This document shows positions 18,704 through 30,779 of a DNA stretch of 64,000 bases, piece after piece. Location of the stretch: the NCBI GenBank assembly GCA_036874045.1, contig CM072336.1:22891501-22955500 (forward strand), read 5' to 3'. Position 1 is the stretch's first letter. Each line of letters begins with the position of its first letter. Both the position numbers and the translations under genes were made by a program. The notes below the pieces were generated by a model. It was given only the letters and a program-made list of their open reading frames with translations. It made no database searches and was not told where the DNA came from. The DNA comes from Cymodocea nodosa. Its lineage: Eukaryota; Streptophyta; Magnoliopsida; Alismatales; Cymodoceaceae.

Positions 18704-21130
18704 ATCGCAAATGCTTGATCCACCCCAATGTACGTAATTTCCTCCTCAAGATGTAGGAATAATCCTGTTATCACCCCTTCCATGTAAATATGCAAGTATT
18801 ATAGCATTGCAACTGCACTGATGTCGCCCTCAATGTCCTGTAATAGAGAAAATACGAAAATATTTACTTGTAAGTCCATTGTTAGTTGAACAGCTCTTGC
18901 CTATTTACTTGTAAAATTATCAATTAGCATTTGGTTACATTTCTATGTGTTAAATGTGGAATATTGCTTCCTTTCTTTTTTCTGACAAGCCTACCTGATT
19001 CTTGTTTTTTTTAGTAGTTCTCATCAGACTATTACATGTAATGTAATCGCGTATTTAAGGAAAGACTATCAGTGATGGTTTGTGAGTTGATCTTTTTTTT
19101 GAACAAAAGAAAGAAGAAAATTGAAAATTGAAGTTGGAAAATGTAATTTTTAAAAAAAAAAATATTACGATGATTGTTATTTTCATTTTTGCGTGGAATG
19201 GTTCCATTATATAACCGGAACTTAGAACAAATGTTGGAGGTGGGAGTGGTAAAAGTTAGAGAGCAAAATTGGTTCCCTCCTTTCTCAAAGAAATCAGCAT
19301 AAAGTTTTGATGATTACTGCTTGAAGTACTCATAAAATATAGCTGCTTCCATACCCACACATGTTAGATGCTGGTTCCTTCCATCCCTTCCCAGATCACC
19401 ATCAAAGCTGAGATGGACTCCTGCCATATGTAACCCATCAACTTTATTGTTGGAAAAGCTTGCAGGATTTCTTCAAGGAATCTGCTTTCGGCATTTTAAT
19501 AACAAAAAGATAGCCAATGGCATGGAACCGAGCGTAAGCTTTTGTTTCCAGCTGGTAAGGTAATGCATTTTGATGGTCTTCCATTCTAATGTGATGTAGT
19601 AAAAAGGAAGGTTATGTTTAAATCTAAGCAATTGCATTATCATTATCAAGAAACAAAAAAAAGTACTCTGTTTTGTTCATGTTATCAAGAAAAATAAACA
19701 AATAAAAATTTAGGAAGACTACTGCCAAACTGAAAAAACAAATCACTCTGAACAGAAAAACTTTCCTATGGTATGCAATATTTTTTATTTTCATTTTGAG
19801 AAACGAAGGATAATTATATAATTACTCAATATATAATCCTACATATTAAAATTTCATTCTAATGTGAATTATATTTCTAATTAGTATCTAACTGAAAATT
19901 AGCAGTTAAACAAGGATAGAGTGCCTATATTCATGTTAGGTGTAGACGCTAAAATGAAATTGAGCCCAAAGACTAGAGAAGGCAACTACCAAATGTAAGA
20001 ACTAGCTCTTCCTTCGGTTGAAGGTGTATAACACTAGAATAAGACCAGAATAGAAATTATAATTCTGTTTGATTAGATAAGAATGGAATGAAGTGGGTTG
20101 GTAATCCCCATCTTCCAAAACAACATCTCACATTGAAGTTGGAATAAAATTATTATAGTAAGTTATTACTCCTAATCCATTTCAATAATATTCGATATAC
20201 AGTTTCTTTGAGTTTGATATTACCATTATTTTTGGTTTTTGTTCATCTAATGGATGGGATCTTTTCCTATGGTGATATTAATACATGCATTTGCCTGTAG
20301 GGTTTTACCCTTTTCAATCATTAAGATGTTAGGGCTCTAGATGTTACTGCCACTGTGATCTCTTGGATTTAGGAGCTATTCTCGGATTTCGTCTTCCATC
20401 TTGTTTTTTCACACTAATTTAAGTTTGATCTGAACTTGTTCATGTAGTTTGAATATAAACATTTAATGTATGCTGTCGTTTTAGCTTTATTCTAATGTTT
20501 TTTTACCTCGTCTCACTATATTTTGTTGTCTACCTATATTTAGTTGGTAACGGAAAAAACCTAATTTTATTTACATCATATGTTTCTAAAATGTGTTGTA
20601 TTAGTTTTTTTTACTTTGAATAAAACCATTTTAACATGATATCAAAACATCTAGTCTATTTCTTTTCTTTCTCATGTTTAACAACTCACATGTTATACTT
20701 AAGCATGTTTCATCTTTCACACACATGTTATCTTGAAAAACCATGTTGCATATCTTTCTCTTAAATCTGATACCTTATTTTTCTATCAAGTTTTGACGTT
20801 TCTTATACAACTTTTCTGTAAGAAGTGTAAGATCAAACTCTTTGAATAATCTATCTACACACACCCCTAGTTACCAAACTATGTTTCTACCATTTGTAGC
20901 GCACCATCTTTGACACAAATTATTTTGTTATTTTTTTGCAATTCCTTCTTCAAAAAATAACAACTAGAAATATATATAGATTCCAAATATTTATTTTTGA
21001 TGAACAATGGCACACCTTCGTAATTCCACCCAAAACGGTAGCCCCAAAGTGAAATAGTTCAAAACGAGGGAGGGAAGACACACCACGGTCCCACCGACTG
21101 CCAGCTGTCCACCTTCCTCAACTGCTTGGC
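18704..21130. other. Intergenic region between VPE and the AG-peptide gene
   Basis: Beyond the likely VPE 3' UTR (to about 18,900) this is AT-rich DNA with short A and T runs. I see no exon, transposon domain or repeat array. The final about 130 bp before the TATA box becomes GC-richer, in keeping with a promoter. Confidence 0.4.
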
Positions 21131-21138
21131 CTACCACT

Positions 21139-21146
21139 ATAAATAC
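21139..21146 (+). promoter_or_regulatory. TATA box of the AG-peptide-like gene
   Basis: TATAAATA lies about 100 bp before the ATG at 21245, in a GC-richer context. This is the usual plant TATA consensus and leaves room for a 5' UTR of about 70 bases. Confidence 0.6.
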
Positions 21147-21244
21147 TCCCACCCTCTGCCTTCCCACCCGCCCATCCGCGCCTCTGCCCTTCCGACCATC
21201 TTCCTCTCTCGACGAACCCTAAACTACTTGCACCACCGCCCAAA

Positions 21245-21418
21245 ATGTCCCCCTTCCCTGCCTTCATCCTCGCCCTCTTCGCTTCCATCGTGCTCGCCGT
21301 TGAGACCCCCGCCCCGGCCCCCACTCCCTTGTCTGGCTGTGTCGGGCTCACCGTTCCCCTCCTCTTCGTTGTCCTACTACCAATCTTTGCTCTTCTTCTC
21401 AAATCCGCTCGCCGGTGA
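21245..21418 (+). CDS. Small arabinogalactan-peptide-like protein (57 aa)
   Basis: A single-exon frame of 57 aa, shadowed by longer frames in other phases. It begins MSPFPAFILALFASIVLAVE, a signal peptide with a likely cut after the Ala at about residue 18. It continues with ETPAPAPTP, an alternating Ala-Pro/Thr-Pro stretch that is the hydroxyproline-O-glycosylation motif of AG peptides. It ends in a long hydrophobic segment (about residues 35-53) followed by KSARR. Classical AG peptides have this plan and end in a GPI signal. The terminal basic residues after the hydrophobic segment are unusual for a GPI signal and could instead mark a membrane anchor. Support includes a TATA box at 21139, high GC unlike the flanks, and a good start context (AAAATGTC). 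A Harbinger element begins 85 bp after the stop, probably in the 3' UTR. Confidence 0.6.
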   Translation: MSPFPAFILALFASIVLAVETPAPAPTPLSGCVGLTVPLLFVVLLPIFALLLKSARR

Positions 21419-21779
21419 TCTGTAATGGACTCCAAGATGTTTGCTTAAGGTATATTGTCACGTTACAAGTCTCCGTGGCTTTCGATTCCCGTCGGAACCT
21501 TAGGGGGGGTTAGTGCTTGACGGAATTCAACTGATGGAAAGGAAAATCATTGAATTCCGTTAGAATGTCAGTGTGCACAACATCGAAGGAAAAAGAAAGT
21601 GTAAATTTACCGACATATAAATATGTAATTTTACCTTTACCCTTCCTTCATTTCCGACCTTCCATGTTCGGAAAATTTTTTCACCCATGCATCCTCCTCG
21701 TCACCTACATCTGTCGCTCAGATCCGTCATCGCCGGCATCGGTCGCTCTTCGCCCCTCCTCACGCTCGCAGCAATCTCA

Positions 21780-22215
21780 TTCGTCACGACCGCTTGTAGC
21801 CAAAGCTCGCAGCCCCCGCATCCAAAGCTCGCAACGCCTACATCCGTCGCGACTGCATCCGAAGCTCGCAACCCCTCATCCATCGCGATCGAAGCTCGCA
21901 GCCCCCGCATCTGAAGACCGCATCCGAAGCTCACAGCCCTCGCATCCGTCGTGACCGCTCGCATCCGTCGGTGCCGCAGCATCCGCCGCTTCCATCGCAT
22001 CCGAAGCTCGCAGCCCCGCATCTGAAGACCGCATCTACTGCCGCATCCGAAGCTCACAGCCCCCGCATCCGTCACGACCGCTCGCAACCCCTACAGTCGT
22101 CGCTCACGATCGCTGCTGCCACATCCATCGCTGCCGTCGCTACCGCATCCGTCGCTGCCGCTGCATCCACTACTGCCGATGTTGCCACATCCGCTACGAC
22201 CGCTCGCAACCGCTG
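21780..22215. repeat. GC-rich degenerate short tandem repeat inside the Harbinger element
   Basis: Units built from GCATCCGAAGCTCGCAGCCC and CGTCGTGACCGCTCGCA recur in imperfect order. Both strands therefore stay open in several frames, which explains the Ala/Ser/His-rich frames seen here. CpG is abundant, in contrast with the AT-rich DNA on both sides. The reading frames are by-products of the repeat, not genes. Confidence 0.65.
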
Positions 22216-23096
22216 CCATTGCTGACGCTCGGTTTGTGCCTCTGTAAATTCTGTTTGAAATTCTGTTTTCATCGTATGTATTTGTTTGTTAGTATAATGT
22301 AATGTATGTTTGTTAGTATAATGTAATGTATGTTTTTATTGTATGTATTTGTTTGTTAGTATAATGTTTGTTAGTATAATGCCATTGATACTAAATGCTT
22401 TGTTCAATCTGCTGTTGATAGCTTTTTGTCTTGATACTGAATGTTTTGATCTATCTGCCATTGAAGAGGATTTTATGTATTTGTTTTGATCAGTTGGTAT
22501 GTTTTGATCCACGAAAATGTGGTTATTGTAATTTAAGCAAATGTACTGAAATTATGTTTTGAAATTATGTATTTGTTTGTTAGTATGTTTTGATCCATGA
22601 AAATGTGCTTATTGTAATTTAAGGATGCTAAAAGTTGCATTGCTGTGTCATTTCGATATGTTTGATATGGTTTGCTTTCATTTTCAAATATTAAGTAGAT
22701 TGACAAAATATATTATGTTTTTGCAAATCTCATAATCTTCTGTCGGAGCAGTTAATTAATATTTGATCTTATGTAGTAAATGAGTACTCCTGATAGAGGA
22801 TGAAGTAATGGAGTACGAACTTATATGACTTGGAATGCTGATGCAGATACATTCTTTTTAGATATTTTGTCAGAAGTATTATAAGATGGAAGACTAAAGA
22901 TGATTTACATGTTTTTTTTTTTGTATTAGATGTATGATGTAACTACTTTTTGTTTGGACAAGGAAATGTGGAATGATATTATTATTGATGTTTGTTTATC
23001 ATATTTTGTTATGTTCTATTAATTGTGTAATGATTTCATGTAATATGTTTATTTGTATTACAACCTTGTAATATGTTTGGACATGAAATTTTGTAG

Positions 23097-24428
23097 GTGA
23101 CGAATTTTGAAGAGGATTTTGACGAACTAATAAATAACACATTGATGTTATTTGAAGAAGAGGAAGAACATGCTAGAAGAAGGCGAAGACGTTTACTTAC
23201 TTTTTGGAATATTTTAGCAGGGATTGCAAGTACCTCAACTTTGTTTTTAAGTACAAGTCGTATTTATAGTAAAGAATGTGTAGATTATATAAGAAGATTA
23301 CTAGATCCTTCTTTACCACATCAAGTTTACAATTATCGAAAGATTTATAGAATGAGTCAAAGTGTTTTCAAGGGTTTTTGTAAATTAATGAGGAGGGAAG
23401 AAGTCCTGAAAGATATCAACAATATCAATGTAGAATAGAAGTTTGTCATGTTCCTTGTGATAGTTGAGCAAAATCAAAGGTATGGAGTAACTACAGAACG
23501 ATTTAGTCGATCAAGTTGGACAGTTAGTAAATACTTTAATGAAGTCTTGAATGTTGTATTACGACTAAATCATGTTCTTCTAGCAAGACTTTCATCTTAA
23601 ACACCAAGTCGAATTCGTCAAGACTCAAATGTATACCCATATTTTAAGGTACATTTCCACACCTTTGGTGTTTCCTTATCTTTAATGTTATTTTAGTCAA
23701 TATCAAAATAAAAATGCATGTTTATAGGATTGTATTGGAGCTATTGATTGTATACATATCAAAGCAATTATTTATGGATATGAAACAGCAAGATTTAGGA
23801 ACATGAAAGGTGAATTATCTCAAAATGTAATGGCAGCATGTAATTTTGATATGGAATTTACATATATTTTAGCTGGTTGGGAAGGATCAGCTACTGATGC
23901 TCGTATTCTCCAAGATGCAGTTACTAGACTTAATGGTTTTCAAGTTCTTTTAGGTAAATGTGTTTTCCACTTCTACAAGTTATGAAGGCATCACCATACT
24001 AATATTTTTTTTATACAAATAAGTTTTACTTAGTTGATGTTGGATATCCAAATCGACCAGAATATATTTGTCCATATCGAGGTGTAAGATACCATCTATC
24101 TGATTATGTTAATGATAGAGTTCATCGTAATGCTGTAGAAAATTTCAACTACAGACATTCACAACTGAGAACAGTCATTGAGCGTATATTTAGAGTTGTG
24201 AAACATCGATTCTCAATATTACGTGGTCAAATGCCATATCTATATGAAACACAAGTAAAGATTGTCATCGTATGTTTTTTGCTTCATAATTTTATTCGTA
24301 AGACTGATAAGGAATATTTACTTTAGGACCTGCTAGATGAGTTGGAAAAGTTAAATATTATTGATGACATACAACCAATGGGAGAGATACATATAGAAAG
24401 CAATGTACAAGTTCGAATGACTCAATAA
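23097..24428 (+). pseudogene. Harbinger transposase pseudogene (HARBI1-like)
   Basis: Transposase of the DDE type that would have mobilised the enclosing element. Segment 1 (23097-23648) includes an acidic N-terminus, YRKIYRMSQSVFKGFCKLM and ERFSRSSWTVSKYFNEVL. Segment 2 (23728-23953) carries DCIGAIDCIHI (first catalytic Asp) and LAGWEGSATDARIL (second Asp). Segment 3 (from about 24029) carries VDVGYPNRPEYICPYRGVRY and LRTVIERIFRVVKHRFSILR (catalytic Glu). Two in-frame stops lie in segment 1 (23436-23438, 23598-23600) and another in segment 3 (24324-24326). The acceptor before segment 3 looks damaged. Catalytic positions are kept, but the gene cannot make a full protein. Confidence 0.82.
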
Positions 24429-24839
24429 CAAAGAAAAGAAATGACAGATAAGATACGAGAAAATATGATGATGACAATATGAGATGAAAGAACTGGATGA
24501 TATTATTTTGTATTGTAATATTTCAATTAAAATGTATTTATATTTTTCCAAATATTAATTATAATAAATTTTTATCATAATTTCTATCATAATTTTCCAT
24601 CCTACACTAAACATCTCTCAAAATATTCCTTTTCATTTACGTTATAAATTTTATATTTCATTTTCGTCATAATTTTTCATCGTACACTAACATACCGTTA
24701 GTGTGATCGATCACTGTGCTTTTTTCGCGTGGGAATAAATTTGTGTTGAGCGGTCTTTCTTTTTGCTACGTTCTGGTGCCTGTCATTGTCGCGGAAGACG
24801 ATGTCGATCTCACAATCTAGCGTTCTTCGTTCCATCACA

Positions 24840-26388
24840 TCTCCAATTTTTTCATGCACGTAGGATTTTGATTTTTTTTTTTCTCCCTTCTTTTGCAATG
24901 TAGATGATTTTTGTGGTAGTGTGGTGATCTGATAATGATGTTGAAGAGTTTGGAGGATGACTGTTGCATGTAGCTGGTGGTTGTTTCTTGTGGTTCCCAT
25001 ATTGTGGTCCTAGAGTTTCCAATTTTGATGTTTTGTTGATAGTATGCATAGAACAAACAAACGTATGTTTCTTTTACGTAACTAATAAAGGAACAAACAT
25101 TGGTGGTATTTAGTTTCTTGGGAGAAGATTAATCAATGGAATTCCTCAACGAGTACTCCGTGATGTGTAGAAAGCTTTGGTCAATGCAGGGGCAAGCGCG
25201 GCATGCATGCCGCACCCACCCTCTTCTGCGTTCTTGGTAGTCCAACCGAAATCTAGACCGTCGTTGGTTCAAATTGTTCCCGTCTACAAATAAACCTGTG
25301 TTTGAAAGCTAGGCTAGAAAATAAGCTGGTCATGTTCTTTTTCAAAAGGGTTCTCCGGCTTAGTTCGAATGAACAATGATGGCTCTTTCTTTAATAAACT
25401 TTTTTAACCATCCAACTACCATCTTCATCAATTTAATCGGTTACAAGCTTTGATTTAAGTATTAGACCAATGATCCACCACTTCAGATTTGCCAAACCGG
25501 CGCGCACGGTAAAAACAATTTTAACCAATTGACTAAAAAGTAGATTACAGTGACTTTTGAATCCATACGACCATTACAGAGAATAACAAAACAGAAAAAA
25601 CATGTTACGTAATTTAAAGAAAACATGTGTTGCTTTTATGCAAAGACAATCGATTAGATCAAATATCCAAACAAATCCACTAACCGACCAACGCCATTGA
25701 ACATCTAACGATCCCGAACCAGAACGGTTAAACGGTACCTCCCTATTATCGCGTTTGTACAAACTTTTTGGCAGTGTTCTGCTCGACGTTTATCGCTCCA
25801 CCACAGCACAAATGCTTTCTTCGAACTAGCAATTTCGAAATTGTGAACACGCTACAATACTGCATGTGGGAACCAACCCAATATCTTCATACTAATTAAT
25901 TTCATAAGCTTTTATTTGTAAATTCAAGCCCCCAACATACAGTAATATGCTGAAACCAAGCCATTTCAGAGTCAGATCGACGCCCCCAAAAACAAAACCA
26001 GTAAACCACAATGGCCAAATTTTTGAACAAAAATACATAGGCTTTTTCAAGTGAAATCAGGAATAACGTGAATATCACTATGGATTCTTGAACAATAACA
26101 AAATATAAGTAGAACCATTTGCGCAGCAGATTGCGTCTAACTTGACAGCATCCTTCATCGTGGAAAATTTAGCAACCACAAGGCAAACTAGAAAGGCTCG
26201 TAAATAACAGATCCAAATACCAAGATGACAACAAAATTTCAAATCTCCGACAGCAGCGAGACGCGTAAAATCTTTGGATAATTCAGAAATGATAAAAGGT
26301 CCATATAGAAGGAGGATCTTATCGCAACAAATAATAAACAGGTTGTTGAAAGTACATACTTAATCCCAAAACTACGAGCATTGCCGCT
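24840..26388. other. Non-coding part of duplication unit A
   Basis: No gene recognised. About 25,030-26,010 has no counterpart in unit B. From about 26,020 the sequence matches unit B and corresponds to the 3' flank of the eS30 gene. Short frames here show no domain. Confidence 0.4.
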
Positions 26389-27431
26389 TTACTTCCCAGA
26401 TGAGTTAGGCCCCTTCTTCTTCCCAAATCCAACGACTGAAACAAAGAAAAATGAAGAAAATAATGTACCCAAAATTCACAACACAAGACAGAATAGAACG
26501 TGTTGATGTAGGAAAGAGTCATGAGAAGAACGCAGAACACTAACAGGTATGAAAGATTTACAAATTATCAATAATGTCATGAAGAACTAAAAAATTGCAA
26601 AATGGAACCGCACTAAACCTTGTTCATGTAGGAAACAATCCTGTCACTAATTCAATAAACTAAATAATGAAACTGAGTAACTCAGTAGGGACCGGCAGTT
26701 CCAACACTAATTAGATATTCCACTTTTGTGTTACACTTCCACGGCATGTGAAAGAAATGGCAAGGCTAGGTGGGGCTACACCACATTAACGTCCAGTAAG
26801 TCGATTTTAAAGTAGCAACATGGTGAAAGTAATTCATCCCCAAATGGGTAACGTTTCCAATCAATACCATAAATGTAATAATGTGACGAATAAGAAAAAA
26901 GCATCATTCTCTAGCAATACCAACTACTTCCAAAGATTGTCGCATTCGTGCACTCAAGCAATTTCAAATCAAATCCCCGTACCAAAAACTCAACCTAAAA
27001 AACAAAACAAGAAAAAACAATCCGCTACAAAGTACATCTTATCTGGTTGCCAAGTTGATGATGACAGTTTAGACTATAGCGATAATTTTTACCACATACA
27101 AGCATCACGAGCGAGAAATCGAAGTAGCAAACAGGAAAGGGAGAAGCATCCGAACACTAGAATTAGACGGAGAGAAATCGAGGTCAAGGAAGGGTACCTG
27201 CAGTGACAAAGCGGCGGTTGTACTGCATCCGCTTGTAAGCTCTTCCACGAGGCCGCTTCTTCGTGTCCTGCTTCGCAACCTTCGGCGTCTGTCCCCTCAC
27301 CTTCCCTGCACGCGCCAACGATCCGTGCACCTTCCCTGTCCACAGACGACCACCACAAGAAAAAATCGCATCAAATCCGCCAAATCAGTCGACGACGAAG
27401 ATCAGAAGATCGTCTAGAGTTTCGTACCCAT
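26389..27431 (-). CDS. RPS30: 40S ribosomal protein eS30 (copy 1)
   Basis: Small basic protein of the 40S subunit. Three exons on the - strand: 27431-27428 (ATG plus one base), 27335-27198, and 26435-26389 including the TAA stop. The join gives 62 aa, starting [20 protein letters not shown] and ending [15 protein letters not shown], the normal length of plant eS30, which lacks the ubiquitin-like fusion of animal FAU. The tiny first exon with an intron right after the start codon is common in plant ribosomal protein genes and explains why only shadow frames appear long. All three introns' borders are GT-AG. Promoter motifs lie at 27499-27552. A second copy encoding the same protein follows in tandem. 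Confidence 0.93.
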
Positions 27432-27498
27432 GGTGATCTACGATTTCCGCTGAGGACGCACAGGAGGAAGATCGGCGACTCCAGCAGTTCGATTCGTG

Positions 27499-27552
27499 TT
27501 ATATAAGCCCTAAACCCTGATTCCCATACTGGGCCCGAACTATAATTGGGCC
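27499..27552 (-). promoter_or_regulatory. TATA box, telo box and two site II motifs of eS30 copy 1
   Basis: Read towards the gene, the order is TGGGCC (27547-27552), TGGGCC (27530-27535, within GGGCCC), a telo-box-like AGGGTTTAG (27510-27518) and TATATAA (27499-27505). Site II plus telo box is the well-known plant ribosomal protein promoter layout linked to TCP factors and growth control. Confidence 0.75.
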
Positions 27553-27559
27553 GTGCTGA

Positions 27560-29411
27560 AGCTTTAGTTAAGAATTGATAAATAAAAACTTTATTGTATT
27601 TAACAAATTGTTTCATAAGATATAACGATCTTTTAACTAGTTGCAATTAGTTATTTAAATGAAACAATGTGATTGTAGAATGTTCATAGCATTTTTTGCT
27701 AAAGTTGTATACCAAATTTATTATTTTTCCATACTCGTAAATTAATTGCAAATGCATCTTCTATCACAGTTTTTCAGTCACATGATCATTTCTTTCGTAA
27801 TTGCATGTTTACTATCATAAAATAATATATCAAAATTAAATTTAAAATATTATTTTAGATATCTATAATCAAAAATGTTGTGAGTACTGATTTCACGATC
27901 TAATGTTCCTTGCTTTATCACATCTCTAACATTTTCATGCACTTAGGATTTTGAATTTTTTCTCTCCCTTCCTTTGCAATGTAGACGATTTCTGCTGTGG
28001 TGTGGTGATTTAACGACGATGTTGTTGTTGTCGTGAGAGTTTCGAGGATGACTATTGCATATGGTTGTTTGTTATTTCTTGTGGTCCTTGAATTTTTTAA
28101 TTTGTTGTTTCAATTTAGTTGAATCGGAGCAACTATTTGGTGTGAGGAACTCCAGACGTTAAGTTTGATTAAGTCTTACGATTTTCATAATTTTATTGAT
28201 CCTTCCGTTGAAAGTCCCAATGAGTTCTTGATAACCAAAGAGCGAGGTATCGTAAAGAAAGTTGTTAATCCTATTTATACTACATGAAAAAAATTGATGA
28301 ATTGCTTAGAGCATAGATGGTAGGTAATTTAAGTATTTCAATTCTTATCCTAATTGCTTGTCTCGATATTTCTTTAAAAGTTTGGAATACCTTAAAAAAA
28401 TACTTATGTTCAACCTTGAGAGGAACAGGAATATTTTTTATTTCAACTACAAAATACAAAGATGAGTAATTTTACCACTTTGAATGATTATCTAAAGAAG
28501 TTTAGAAACATTTGTGATGAAATGGCCACTACTGATACTCCCATTGATAAAAAGAAAAAGGCATATCATCATATTAACGAACTTAATGAAAGTACAAATC
28601 TTTTGTTACTCTTGTTCTTAGGCTACTTTTTTACTTACGCTATTGTTCAAATAGTAAAAAGTTATGAATTAAGAACTAGTCTGAGAGAGAGAGCAACGAG
28701 AGTCACAAGATGTTTATTATACCATAAAAGAAAGAGAGAACTTGAAGAGAAAAAAGTATTTGTACGAATTTGTATTTGAATTATTTCTATTGAAATAATT
28801 ATTTTAATTTTAAATACATATTATAATTTAATTATTAATAATTAATAACATTAATATTATAATTTAATTAAAATAAATAAATTTTATAATTTTCCACGAC
28901 AACACAGACAACCTCAAATTTTATTTTCTTAACTTTTTAATTGTTTCATTTCTTGACTTTTTTATTTTTTATCTTTTCTAACTTTTTATTACTTTATTTC
29001 TACATTTTGATGTAACACAAATGGGGCCAAATCCACAATGGGTAAAATTTGAACAAAAATACATAGGCTTTTACAAGTAAAATCAGAAAGAACATGAATA
29101 TCACTATGGATTCTTAAACAATAACAAAATATACGTAGAACCATTTGCGCAGCAGATTGCGTCTAACTCGACAGCATCCTTCATCGAGGAAAATTTAGCG
29201 ACCACAAGGCAAACTAGAAAGGCTCGTAAATAACAGATCCAAATACCAAGATGACAACAAAATTTCAAATCTCCGACAGCAGCTAGATGCGTAAAATCTT
29301 TGGATAATTCAGAAATGATAAAAGGTCCATATAGAAGGATCTTATCGCAACAAATAATAAACAGGTTGTTGAAAGTACATGCTTAATCCCAAAACTACGA
29401 GCATTGCCACT
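27560..29411. other. Non-coding DNA between the two eS30 genes
   Basis: Contains the junction of the duplication units at about 27,890, the repeated left end (27,893-28,105), a copia gag-like scrap (about 28,440-28,600) and an AT-rich tract (28,780-29,020). From 29,040 it is the 3' flank of eS30 copy 2. No other gene is seen. Confidence 0.5.
28440..28600 (+). mobile_element. Ty1-copia gag-like fragment
   Basis: The frame FTTLNDYLKKFRNICDEMAT, then a TDTPIDKKKKAYHHINEL stretch, matches the pattern of copia gag proteins (a Tyr-containing helix, ICDEL-like motif, D-K-hydrophobic-LL). It occupies the part of unit B that has no match in unit A. It is too short to define an element. Confidence 0.45.
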
Positions 29412-30573
29412 TTACTTCCCAGATGAGTTAGGCCCCTTCTTCTTCCCAAATCCAACGACTGAAACAAAGAAAAATGAAGAAAATAATGTACCCAAAATTC
29501 GCAACACAAGATATAGAATAGAACGTGTTGATGTAGGAAAGAGTCATGAGAAGAACGCAAAGCACTAACAGGTATGAAAGATTTACAAATTATCAATAAT
29601 GTGATGAAGAACTAAAAAATTGCAAGATGGAACCGCACTAAACCTTGTTCATGTAGGAAACAATCCTGTCACTAATTCAATAAACTAAATAATGAAACTG
29701 AATAACTCGGTAGGGACAGGCAGTTCCAACACTAATTAGATATTCCACTTTTTGTGTTACACTTCCACGGCATGTGAAAGAAACGGCAAGGCTAGGTGGG
29801 GCTTACTTCCACAGTAACGTCTGGTAAGTCGATTTTAGAAGCCCAAGACATGTAAAACATCAAATGGAACACATCTACTCACAAGGAAGAACTACCAAAT
29901 TCACAGCAAACTGCATCATAAGACTAGATAATCATCATGAAAGTAGCAACATGATGAGAGTAATTCACCCCCAAATGGGCAACGTTTCCAATCAACACCA
30001 AACATGTAATAATGTGACCAAAAAGAACAAATATATCATGTCTAACAATTCCAACTACTTCCAAAGATTGTCGCATTCGTGCACTCAAGCAATTTCAAAT
30101 CAAATCCCCGTACCAAAAACTCAACCTAAAAAACAAAACAAGAAAAAATAATCCGCTACAAAGTACTAACTTATCTGATGATGATAGTTTAGACTACAGC
30201 CATATTTTTTACCACATACAAACATCACGAGCGAGAAATCGAAGTAGCAAACAGGAAAGGAAGAAGCATCCGAACACTAGAATTCGACGGAGAGAAATCG
30301 AGGTCAAGGAAGGGTACCTGCAGTGACAAAGCGGCGGTTGTACTGCATCCGCTTGTAAGCTCTTCCACGAGGCCGCTTCTTCGTGTCCTGCTTCGCAACC
30401 TTCGGCGTCTGTCCCCTCACCTTCCCTGCACGCGCCAACGATCCGTGCACCTTCCCTGTCCACAGACGACCACCACAAGAAAAAATCACAACAGATCCGC
30501 CAAATCACTCGACGACGACGATGTGAAGACCGCCTTCATCTTGTTCAAGAATAGGGAGGTGGGTCGTACCCAT
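29412..30573 (-). CDS. RPS30: 40S ribosomal protein eS30 (copy 2)
   Basis: Second copy of the eS30 gene. Exons on the - strand: 30573-30570, 30455-30318 and 29458-29412. The 62 aa product is identical to copy 1 as read, and coding exons 2 and 3 appear base-for-base the same. The intron after the start codon is longer and diverged, and the 5' region differs. No defect is seen, so the copy looks functional. Coding identity with diverged introns fits either a recent duplication with indels or continuing selection/gene conversion. Confidence 0.92.
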
Positions 30574-30585
30574 GCTGAATCTAGG

Positions 30586-30754
30586 GTTTTCGCTAGTCTA
30601 GGGTTTCCGCTGACGAAAGATGTGTATAATTATATATCGGAGAGTGGCTGTCCGGGAGTTGGGATTCCCATATATATCGACCACCACCGAAGAAAGATGG
30701 GCAGCAAAGCCCTAAAGCCTGATTTCCATATTGGGCCTCAACCATAATTGGGCC
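30586..30754 (-). promoter_or_regulatory. Promoter motifs of eS30 copy 2
   Basis: Two TGGGCC site II motifs (30732-30737, 30749-30754) match those of copy 1 in spacing. The telo box found there reads TAAAGCCT here (near 30711) and so is altered. Two TAGGGTTT motifs occur instead nearer the start codon (near 30583-30605) in DNA absent from copy 1, but in the opposite orientation relative to the gene. Confidence 0.55.
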
Positions 30755-30779
30755 GTGATATAACCATCTTTAAATAGTT

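Larger units (their letters stand above)
21503..24697 (+). mobile_element. Harbinger (PIF) DNA transposon, decayed autonomous copy
   Basis: The element carries a Harbinger-type transposase in its right half. It is flanked by TTA on both sides (21500-21502 and 24698-24700), the target duplication of this superfamily. The outer 13 bases at each end are imperfect inverted repeats. The left end is a G run then TTAGTG. The right end, read inward on the opposite strand, is CGGTATG then TTAGTG. Nine of 13 positions match by my count. Length is about 3.2 kb. No Myb-like second gene was recognised. The left third instead holds a GC-rich degenerate repeat and a TGTTAGTATAAT tandem repeat (about 22,285-22,380). 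Confidence 0.72.

Noticed and set aside
21550..22272. His/Pro/Ser and Ala-rich frames on both strands
   Set aside because: Generated by the GC-rich degenerate repeat inside the Harbinger element.
26820..27206. 128-aa + strand frame at eS30 copy 1, with a similar one at 29864-30151
   Set aside because: Antisense to eS30 introns and exon 2; the - strand gives the intact ribosomal protein.
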